A stretch of 59,655 nucleotides of DNA, from the NCBI GenBank assembly GCA_032161045.1, contig JAVHTH010000021.1. One strand, given 5' to 3'. The stretch's first letter is position 1. Each line of letters starts with the position of its first letter. The notes under the pieces are model-generated. The model was not told where the DNA came from and did not search any database. It saw nothing but the letters and a program-made list of their open reading frames with translations. This DNA is from Fervidibacter sinensis (GTDB lineage: Bacteria > Armatimonadota > Fervidibacteria > Fervidibacterales > Fervidibacteraceae). A program made the translations under genes and the position numbers. This document shows positions 8,787 to 15,577 of this stretch, in pieces.

Positions 8787-9602
8787 TCAGTCTTCAGGAG
8801 CATAGAACCAAGCGCTGCAGTTAGCGTATTGTGCACCGCGTCTTGGAGATAGCCAACAAACACCCATGAGGCTCTGCTGCCAGTATTCTGGAGGCGCTTT
8901 ATACCACTTCACATGCCCATCAACATGAGTGTGATTTTCTCCGACAAAGTGGCGGCGACGACCATGCATGTAGTTTGGCTCAGAGGTGTAGTTGGTTGGA
9001 TGGTATCGGTCATCGCGACCAGAGACTTCAGCAAGCAGACCGTATTGGGGTGCAACCAAAACTGCGCTTGCGGGCGAACCAATGCGAGCAAGGGAGTAGA
9101 AGACCATAGTGCTTGGGTCTGTCGGGCTGGTTGCACGACCTCGTGGACAAATGTAACCGTTTGGTCCGTAACTGAACAAAGGTCGTGAACCTGCAGGACC
9201 CCTTGCTGCTTCAAATTGAGGGTCTTCAGCAGGTTTGGCGTGGCTTGGGCAAACGAAAACGGAGCGAGGGTCACTCTTCAAGTTTTGCAAGTTCGCCGCA
9301 GTTGCCCCAGCACGAATGTAAGGCTCAACGAGGTTCTGCCAGTTGATGCGGACAATCCCTGAAGGGGTAGGAGTGTTGTAGTCGGCTGGAGGGAAAACCT
9401 CATCGTAGTCTTGGACATATTGCTGGTAACCCAATCCAATTTGCTTTTGGTTGGACATGCAAGTTGTCTGGCGGGCTTTCTCACGGGCGTGGCTGAACAC
9501 GGGGAACAAGATTGCAGCCAGAATGGCGATTATGGCTATCACCACGAGCAACTCAATGAGCGTGAAACCGACACGAATCTGTTTTCTGCGATGCTGCTTC
9601 AT
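8787..9602 (-). CDS. DUF1559 prepilin-like protein
   Basis: A 271-residue DUF1559 protein. After 12 basic residues comes a type IV prepilin signal (G/FTLIELLVVIAIIAILAAIL), where the prepilin peptidase should cut before Phe and methylate it. The hydrophobic helix runs into FPVFSHAREKARQT, and the C-terminal part holds the H-X9-DG motif (HFVGENHTHVDG) with GHVKWY. A late cysteine pair (VCWLS, ANCSAWFY) may form a disulphide. Such proteins are numerous in Planctomycetes and Armatimonadota and of unknown role. It lies between the AraC regulator and the OPT-like transporter. Confidence 0.9.
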   Translation of the reverse strand: MKQHRRKQIRVGFTLIELLVVIAIIAILAAILFPVFSHAREKARQTTCMSNQKQIGLGYQQYVQDYDEVFPPADYNTPTPSGIVRINWQNLVEPYIRAGATAANLQNLKSDPRSVFVCPSHAKPAEDPQFEAARGPAGSRPLFSYGPNGYICPRGRATSPTDPSTMVFYSLARIGSPASAVLVAPQYGLLAEVSGRDDRYHPTNYTSEPNYMHGRRRHFVGENHTHVDGHVKWYKAPPEYWQQSLMGVCWLSPRRGAQYANCSAWFYAPED

Positions 9603-9708
9603 CTTTCATCCCTCCCCATGCGGGATTTTTGCGCTTCAAAGAATTTTTACCATGCATTTTCGCCTCAGTGCAAGACACAATCGTGACAAAAGTTGAACAA
9701 TTTTGACC

Positions 9709-10713
9709 TCAAAGCGACGGTCGTGAACTAATAGGGATGGCGCGGCGCGGTCGTTTCCTTTCCCTAACTTGTGCCCTAACTTGAGATGGCGGTTGACCAT
9801 ACAGTCGGCGGAATTGGCGGATGAAGTAAGTGGGATGGTGGTAACCAACGAGAAAGGCGATATCAGCGAGGCTTAAATCGGTTGTTTCCAAGAGTTGTTT
9901 TGCCAAGTGAAGCCTTAAACGGGTCAGGTATCCGACAGGGGTCGTGTTCAAGTAGTTGCGAAAGAGACGGCAAAGGTATGCTGGGCTAACGCCACAGTAT
10001 CGGGCTAAGCGAGCAAGGTGAAACGGGCGTTCAAAAGCGTGGTGGAGCCATTTTAACGCCCTTTGTAAAGGCAATGGCAGACTATGCCATTGCGAAGGGA
10101 ACAAATTGTCAAGTTGGGCTTGGAAGGGCAATGCATTCGTTTGAAGCAGCAGGCTGAAGAAGGCGAGGAGCAAGCCCTTACCTGCCAAGCGATGTGCGGA
10201 TGGATTTGAAAGCAACTCCATCCACATGCAACACAAATCCCAAAGGCTTGGATTGAGGATTGCGTAGTGGTTGCTTTTATAGTGGACTTTCGGGGTCAAA
10301 CGGCATCGGTGGACAAGCGCTCCAAAGGTGAAAACGCTGACGGACAGGACATCGCAGGGAGATACTTGTTCGCCCAGAGACACATGAGCGACATAAGGGG
10401 TATTGGCTGGAATAAACACACCTCGCCCTGCAGGCAAGTTGAGCCATTGACCGTTGAAAATCATCTGGCTATTGCCTGAGACGACATAGGTGAAAAGGGG
10501 GTAAGGATTTCGCCAAGGTTTTGAGAGCATTCCCTCAATTGGCAAGATAGTTACCTTCGGCGGTATTGGCTGAAGGCTCGGAATGAAAAGGCTGCTACCA
10601 ACAATGTCCAATTGGGGCAATATGTTCCGCTCAATGATTTGGGCGATTCCTTCCCAACTTCCCTCATCGTCAATCCAAGGCAGCGTTGGGATGAATGTTT
10701 GTTGTTCTTTCAT
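9709..10713 (-). CDS. AraC-family transcriptional regulator
   Basis: A 334-residue regulator. Residues 30-130 look like a cupin ligand-binding domain (YPLFTYVVSGNSQMIFNG, LPAGRGVFIPANTPYVAHV). Residues 215-315 are the double helix-turn-helix of AraC proteins (FHLARLARYCGVSPAYLCR, LSLADIAFLVGYHHPTYFIR, RRLYGQPPSQVR). The tail is rich in arginine. It starts 44 bases after the PL11 lyase stop and is likely cotranscribed with it, so it probably senses a pectin-derived sugar and acts on this locus; this is inferred from position. The ribosome site (GGTGA) is weak. Confidence 0.9.
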   Translation of the reverse strand: MKEQQTFIPTLPWIDDEGSWEGIAQIIERNILPQLDIVGSSLFIPSLQPIPPKVTILPIEGMLSKPWRNPYPLFTYVVSGNSQMIFNGQWLNLPAGRGVFIPANTPYVAHVSLGEQVSPCDVLSVSVFTFGALVHRCRLTPKVHYKSNHYAILNPSLWDLCCMWMELLSNPSAHRLAGKGLLLAFFSLLLQTNALPFQAQLDNLFPSQWHSLPLPLQRALKWLHHAFERPFHLARLARYCGVSPAYLCRLFRNYLNTTPVGYLTRLRLHLAKQLLETTDLSLADIAFLVGYHHPTYFIRQFRRLYGQPPSQVRAQVRERKRPRRAIPISSRPSL

Positions 10714-10757
10714 GGGCGTTCACCGCACAAAACTCAATGCATCGCTACGGTCAACAT

Positions 10758-12665
10758 TCATCTTAACGCTGTGGCACTTGGATATGCGATGTTGGGTTTC
10801 GGCGGAGGGAACTCCATCCCCTCGCCGAGGTAGAAACTTACATGGGGCACTTTCATGCGAGCGCCAGTTTGTGCTGCAACATCAAGCCGGTAAAGCGGGT
10901 CATGCATTAAAGTTCGGAAGCGATAGCGAGTTGGGATGGTTGTCGTGTAGATGCGGATTTCGCCGTTAGCATATGTGATGAGTTCCTCCCGCCAATCACC
11001 GATAATGTCCGCATAAGCCAGCGGTGCGTTGTATGCGCCTTGTGCCGGAGCAGTGAGCAAATTTTTCGTTCGCCTTTCGTTCCAATCCCATTTTTCAATC
11101 ACGGCGACGCCTCTATTACGATGGATGTCCAACAACTCTCTCAACAAATCTCCATCCCACCAAATTGCGAGGTTGCAAGGAGGCAACTGATATTCCGGCC
11201 ACGAGAGGATTGCTTCGCCTTTTGCAGAGAAAAGCCAACGAGCGCCACCGCCAACTCCCCAGCATTCGTAACCGCGATAACGAGGGTCAATGTCGGCGGA
11301 GACGGCTCGCCCAATATCGCCCGTTGTCGGTTCTGGTGGTCCCCAAAGTATTTGCCCTGTCCGAGCACAGTGAAGTTCAACACCAAAGCGTCCATAAGTC
11401 ATTGGGGCTTCGTGGCTGGCGAAAACTTCCAAACCCGGTCGGTCAGGATCTATGTCCGCCAAATGGAAATGGTCACCGTGTCCCAATTTGGTTGTGTAAA
11501 CTTCTTTGCCGTTGTCGTCAATCAGCATGCACCCGTGAACAATCTCGTCCTTGCCATCACCGTCAACATCGCCAACACGAACATAGTGAAATCCTTGCCC
11601 CCACCATTCTTTCGGCAATTTCTCGTTGCTCCAACTCCACCGCTTGATGAGTCTGCGATTGCGGTAATCCCACGCTTCAACTTTTGTCAAGGCGTATATG
11701 CCGCGAAAGACGATGATGCTTGGACGAACGCCGTCAAGGTAAGCAATTGCCAATTTGTTGGCACTTGCTCGGTTACCGTAATTATCGCCCCAATCGGAGA
11801 CATGACCTCTCGCGATCCAAGGTGCGCGAGCCAACTCCTTGCCTGTCATGCCATCAATGACCGAGAGGAACTCAGGTCCTTCAAGGACCGTGCCATATTT
11901 GTTGCGGTAGTCTGTCTTACCGTCGCCATCGGTATCACCGATGCGCTTCCCGTCAGCGAAAACCGTCCCTTCAGAGGTTTTAATTACGACTTCGGCTCGC
12001 CCGTCGCAGTCCAAGTCGTAGACAAGGAAAGGAGCATATGTTCGTCCAAGTTCAATGTTCCAGCCCAAATTGATGCGCCAAAGGAAAGTTCCGTCGCGAA
12101 GGTAGGCTTCTAAGCGAAAGGTTGTTGGACTTGGGTAGACTTGAGAGCCTGCCTTTGGACCGCGAGGCCGCAAAACGACGAAATCGTATTCACCGTCACC
12201 GTCAAGATCACCAATTCCAACCGCTTCAACTCCGTCAACCTCAGGTGGGACAATAAGGGGCTTAAGTTTGATGGACAAGTATTGGCGAGTAGGCGAATTA
12301 GCAGGTAAGCGGTATTCCTCACTTGGTGGACCTTCTTTGCCGTTGAGAATTGGGCGAACGAAGTAGGCAATGGGTTTACTCAGGTCAACATTTTCGTCAA
12401 CGAAGTTAGTTTCAAAGAGCGGCGACTTGTTCACGCGAACGGGTTTTTGGTTTCCAACTTTGCGATAAAGGTTGAAGGCAATATCTTCGGGCTCGGTTCC
12501 CAACATTCGCCAACTCACAAAGACGCGAGAACCGTCAAGTGGGATCACCACAACCCCGCGTCCCAGCCGTTCCATAATTCGTGCAGGGACTTGACGAGTT
12601 TGAAGCGAGAGGCTACAAAGAAGAACAATTGCCGAAAGTGCAATGAATTGCAGGCTACCCCTCAC
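10758..12665 (-). CDS. Rhamnogalacturonan lyase, PL11 family
   Basis: A 635-residue secreted lyase of the YesW/YesX type, which cuts the rhamnogalacturonan I backbone by beta-elimination. A signal peptide (FIALSAIVLLCSLSL) is followed by a fibronectin-like N-terminal domain (about 25-125) and an eight-bladed propeller rich in calcium loops: GDLDGDGEYDF, YDLDCDGRAEV, GDTDGDGKTDY, GDVDGDGKDEI, and the PL11 stretch LGHGDHFHLADIDP. GTG 12665 follows AAGGAG by eight bases. It sits between DUF1559 genes and an AraC regulator and matches the divergent GH106 rhamnosidase in substrate. Confidence 0.93.
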   Translation of the reverse strand: MRGSLQFIALSAIVLLCSLSLQTRQVPARIMERLGRGVVVIPLDGSRVFVSWRMLGTEPEDIAFNLYRKVGNQKPVRVNKSPLFETNFVDENVDLSKPIAYFVRPILNGKEGPPSEEYRLPANSPTRQYLSIKLKPLIVPPEVDGVEAVGIGDLDGDGEYDFVVLRPRGPKAGSQVYPSPTTFRLEAYLRDGTFLWRINLGWNIELGRTYAPFLVYDLDCDGRAEVVIKTSEGTVFADGKRIGDTDGDGKTDYRNKYGTVLEGPEFLSVIDGMTGKELARAPWIARGHVSDWGDNYGNRASANKLAIAYLDGVRPSIIVFRGIYALTKVEAWDYRNRRLIKRWSWSNEKLPKEWWGQGFHYVRVGDVDGDGKDEIVHGCMLIDDNGKEVYTTKLGHGDHFHLADIDPDRPGLEVFASHEAPMTYGRFGVELHCARTGQILWGPPEPTTGDIGRAVSADIDPRYRGYECWGVGGGARWLFSAKGEAILSWPEYQLPPCNLAIWWDGDLLRELLDIHRNRGVAVIEKWDWNERRTKNLLTAPAQGAYNAPLAYADIIGDWREELITYANGEIRIYTTTIPTRYRFRTLMHDPLYRLDVAAQTGARMKVPHVSFYLGEGMEFPPPKPNIAYPSATALR

Positions 12666-12693
12666 GGTGATCGCTCCTTCATAAAGAGGTAAA

Positions 12694-12720
12694 CGGGGGC
12701 AGGGACCATCCCCACCCCCG
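12694..12720 (-). terminator. GC-rich hairpin after DUF1559 gene
   Basis: CGGGGG and CCCCCG arms enclose an inner GGGA/TCCC stem, eight bases after the stop of the minus-strand DUF1559 gene. On the minus strand a short TTTACC follows. It could terminate the lacI-DUF1559-DUF1559 transcript or lower readthrough into the PL11 gene. Confidence 0.5.
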
Positions 12721-12728
12721 CCCCTAAC

Positions 12729-13490
12729 TTATGGACCTTGGGTTATAGGACGGCTGAACAGGGCGTCTTCTGGTGCGTAATTGAAGAAGTTGCCCCAAGT
12801 CATATTGGTGAACTTCATCGCCTTGACATGTCCGTCGGCAAACAGGAAGTTGTTGGTCTCGTTGTGCCAGTGGGTTCGGTCAAATTGCTTGTTCAAAAAC
12901 CAAGTCACATCAAGTGTCCAAAGCATGATAGTGTTGCCCCACATCATCCAAGGGTTAGCACTATCCCAGAAAAGCGCCAAGTTGGTTGGTTGTTCAACAT
13001 TGCTGAAATCGCCCCTAAACCCGAGAGGGTCGTAGCCCGGAAGGTCACTTCCGTAAACTCGGTAGTTGTAAGAATAGTCAACTCGGTAAGCGACTTGGGG
13101 ACAATCGTTTGGGTCGTTGAGCATTGGGTCATTGGGGTCTGGAGTTATATCGTTAACCCAAATCCCTCGCCCGCTCGGGCACTTGAAGAGTTGGATGTTT
13201 TTCATGTAAGGCTGCAAGACATTTCCGACCCAACCGGGGCGGAATATTTGACCGATGACATCGGGACAGACATTTGCAGCCGTTGAATAGGGGAAATACG
13301 GCGAGTAGTCCTCAATGTAACTTCGCATCGCCGTGCCGATTTGCCTAAGGTTGGACTGACACGCTGATTGCCGGGACTTCTCGCGAACTCGCGAGTAAAC
13401 GGGGAACAAGATTGCTGCCAGCACGGCGATGATGGCGATCACAACGAGCAATTCAATCAGGGTAAACCCTTTCTTCGTCTTCACGAGCAT
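12729..13490 (-). CDS. DUF1559 prepilin-like protein
   Basis: A 253-residue DUF1559 protein starting MLVKTKK, then the prepilin cleavage site G/FTLIELL and hydrophobic helix, FPVYSRVREKSRQSACQSN, and an H-X9-DG motif (HNETNNFLFADG) with GHVKAM. ATG 13490 follows AAAGGAGGGG; the frame is open to 13526. It is a close paralogue of the gene upstream: both share MTW-x-NFFN-x-x-P near the C-terminus, so they probably arose by tandem duplication. It is 42 bases from that neighbour and likely in the same operon. Confidence 0.9.
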   Translation of the reverse strand: MLVKTKKGFTLIELLVVIAIIAVLAAILFPVYSRVREKSRQSACQSNLRQIGTAMRSYIEDYSPYFPYSTAANVCPDVIGQIFRPGWVGNVLQPYMKNIQLFKCPSGRGIWVNDITPDPNDPMLNDPNDCPQVAYRVDYSYNYRVYGSDLPGYDPLGFRGDFSNVEQPTNLALFWDSANPWMMWGNTIMLWTLDVTWFLNKQFDRTHWHNETNNFLFADGHVKAMKFTNMTWGNFFNYAPEDALFSRPITQGP

Positions 13491-13532
13491 CACTTTTCCC
13501 CTCCTTTCGTTGATTTCGCGTCCCAAAAAACA

Positions 13533-14306
13533 TTATGGGCGCTGCAAAGCCGACCAGTTGTAGCGGGGGTCGGCAGGCGAGACATTGAAGAAGTTGGACC
13601 AAGTCATTTGCCCGACTTTGCCTGCCTTGACATGTCCATCCGCATAGGCGAAATTGCTCATGCCATTATGCCAGTGAGTTGACCACCAACCAGCGCGGAC
13701 TCGGAAGTTACCTGCTTCATAGAACGAAACGAAGTGACTCCAAAAGCGGTGGGTGCTGACGCTTGAACTGTTGTAAATCCAGATGAACGAGTTGTCCCAC
13801 CAAACTGCCAACCTCGCTGGCTCTTGGACACTTGCCAATTGCCCGTTAAATCCTGGGGTAAGTCCAGCCCCAGAGGGCGGGTCAAGGATGACATAGTTGA
13901 AGGCTATGTTGACGAGATATTGTGTCGGGAATGAACAGGCATAGTTGGCTGCATTGGAACCCGCTCGCTTCGGTCCCTTCTCGCAAAGGAAGATTTCCTG
14001 GTTCTTGGTGTAGGTCAAGAGAAGGTTAGACACGAATGCCCGCCAATGCATCTTCGTAAGGACATCAGGTGGACAAGCAACATTTTCGTAAGGTTGCTTG
14101 GGAAACTGCTCGTCGTAATCATCAATGTAAAGCCCGAGCGACTGCCCGACCTGCTTAAGGTTGGACACGCAAGCAGCCTGTTGAGCCTTGTCGCGAGCAC
14201 GGCTGAACACAGGGAACAGAATTGCTGCCAGGATCGCAATTATCGCGATCACTACCAGCAATTCAATGAGGGTGAAGCCAGAGCAAATTTTTCGCACTAC
14301 CTTCAT
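13533..14306 (-). CDS. DUF1559 prepilin-like protein, coupled to lacI
   Basis: A 257-residue DUF1559 protein with prepilin site G/FTLIELLVV after MKVVRKICS, FPVFSRARDKAQQAACVSN, and the H-X9-DG motif (HNGMSNFAYADG) with GHVKAGKVG. Its ATG overlaps the stop codon of the LacI regulator in an ATGA junction at 14303-14306, with AGGAGGGGAGA upstream, so the two genes are translationally coupled. It is most similar to the next downstream DUF1559 gene. Like other members it should be a membrane-anchored or surface pseudopilin; its binding partner is unknown. Confidence 0.92.
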   Translation of the reverse strand: MKVVRKICSGFTLIELLVVIAIIAILAAILFPVFSRARDKAQQAACVSNLKQVGQSLGLYIDDYDEQFPKQPYENVACPPDVLTKMHWRAFVSNLLLTYTKNQEIFLCEKGPKRAGSNAANYACSFPTQYLVNIAFNYVILDPPSGAGLTPGFNGQLASVQEPARLAVWWDNSFIWIYNSSSVSTHRFWSHFVSFYEAGNFRVRAGWWSTHWHNGMSNFAYADGHVKAGKVGQMTWSNFFNVSPADPRYNWSALQRP

Positions 14307-15373
14307 CTCATCTCCCCTCCTTGTTGCGAGGTTTGTAAGGTCTGTGTGACTATTCGTTCAGTCTTTGCCCCACATGAACCCCTCACGAGCAACTTAGGAG
14401 TGACCACCTCCTTTTGCTGCTCTGTTGCTTCTCCGCTTATGCGGTTCAGGAGAAAGTGAACTGCGATTTGACTTAACGCCGCCACAGGGACAGTGACCGT
14501 TGTTAAGGGTGGATCAAGGTATTCACCCTCCTCAATCCCGTCAAATCCGACCAGAGCAATATCTTCGGGAACTGAAAAACCCAAATCCCTGAGCCCACGA
14601 TATGCGCCGATGGCAACTAAGTCGTTGTAGCAAACCAAGGCTGTCGGAAAGGGATTACTGTCTTTGATGTTTTGCACTGCTAAGCGACCAGCAAGTCGGG
14701 TGTGACCTTCAGTGAGGATCAAAACAGGATCGGGCAACCCTTCCTCACGCAATGCCTTCAAAACGCCTTCCAACTTCGGATGTTCAGGGTTCATGCCCCA
14801 AGGCGGGGCAAGGTAACCAATTCTGCGGTGTCCAAGCGCAATAAGGTGCTTCGTCGCTTGGTAAGTCCCAGCAGCACGGTCTATTGACACAAAGTCAGTT
14901 CCGTCTTTTGTGTGGTAGCCAAGCACAACCATAGGGATGCGGGATTTGATTTTCTTAGGCAATGGGACTGTGTAACCCTCTGCAGGATACCTGCTCGCCC
15001 AAAGTAAAATCCCGTCAACACGCTGATTGCTGAGCAACTCAAGGTTTGACCTGTCATCTATGTCCATTCCGTCCCTGTTGGTGCAAAGCAAAAGTTGGTA
15101 ACCCGCTTGGCGCACTTCCTTCTCAATCTCATCGGCGAGACAAGCGAAATAAGGGTTTGCAACTTCGTAAATGACTAAGCCGATGGTGTCGGTTTTGCCT
15201 TTCGCGAGGGAGCGGGCGAGGTAATTGGGGCGGTAACCAAGTTCTTCGGCGGCTTTGAGAATCCGTTGGCGGGTCTCCTCAGAAACGAAACAATCCGGGC
15301 GGTTGTTTAGCACCGCTGAAACTGTGGACAACGCGACGCCTGCCCGCTTTGCGACATCGGCCAAAGTCGGCAT
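14303..15373 (-). CDS. LacI-family transcriptional regulator
   Basis: A 356-residue LacI/GalR regulator. The N-terminal helix-turn-helix and hinge are complete (MPTLADVAKRAGVALSTVSA, NNRPDCFVSEETRQRI, ELGYRPNYLARSL). The rest is a periplasmic-binding-protein-like sugar sensor (TDTIGLVIYEVANPYFACLA, LGHRRIGYLAPP, VGFDGIEEGEYLDPPLTTV). ATG 15373 follows GGGAGGG; the frame is open to 15388. Two operator-like palindromes lie just upstream over its own promoter, so it is probably autorepressed and may also control the divergent GH106 gene. The ligand is likely a rhamnogalacturonan-derived sugar, by context only. Confidence 0.93.
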   Translation of the reverse strand: MPTLADVAKRAGVALSTVSAVLNNRPDCFVSEETRQRILKAAEELGYRPNYLARSLAKGKTDTIGLVIYEVANPYFACLADEIEKEVRQAGYQLLLCTNRDGMDIDDRSNLELLSNQRVDGILLWASRYPAEGYTVPLPKKIKSRIPMVVLGYHTKDGTDFVSIDRAAGTYQATKHLIALGHRRIGYLAPPWGMNPEHPKLEGVLKALREEGLPDPVLILTEGHTRLAGRLAVQNIKDSNPFPTALVCYNDLVAIGAYRGLRDLGFSVPEDIALVGFDGIEEGEYLDPPLTTVTVPVAALSQIAVHFLLNRISGEATEQQKEVVTPKLLVRGSCGAKTERIVTQTLQTSQQGGEMR

Positions 15374-15394
15374 TCCATACCCTCCCATCCGAAT

Positions 15395-15422
15395 ATGAAA
15401 CGCTTCATATGAGCCGTTTCAT
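15395..15422. promoter_or_regulatory. Two adjacent LacI-type operators
   Basis: ATGAAACGCTTCAT at 15395-15408 and ATGAGCCGTTTCAT at 15409-15422 are imperfect 14-base palindromes placed back to back. Both have a central CG-type core and ATGA/TCAT outer arms, as is usual for LacI-family sites. They sit between the -10 box and the start of lacI, where a bound repressor would block initiation. Confidence 0.75.
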
Positions 15423-15423
15423 A

Positions 15424-15451
15424 ATTATAGCAGAGCGGTGTCGTATGTCAA
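15424..15451 (-). promoter_or_regulatory. Consensus sigma-70-type promoter for lacI
   Basis: On the minus strand TTGACA (15451-15446) and TATAAT (15429-15424) are both perfect consensus hexamers, separated by 16 bases. Transcription would start within the operator pair about 10 bases downstream. Confidence 0.75.
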
Positions 15452-15577
15452 GGTTAGAAAACCGTTCAATTTGACGCCCTTTTGCCGCCATTTTTACGGT
15501 TTTTGCAGGCTGGGTTACGCGCAGTTTCGTCTTGAAGCGTCAAAATTGCAGGAAACCTCTGTCGGAGGTGAAAGGTT

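Noticed and set aside
11040..12113. 357-codon plus-strand frame opposite the PL11 gene
   Set aside because: The minus strand codes the complete PL11 propeller; this frame is a shadow.
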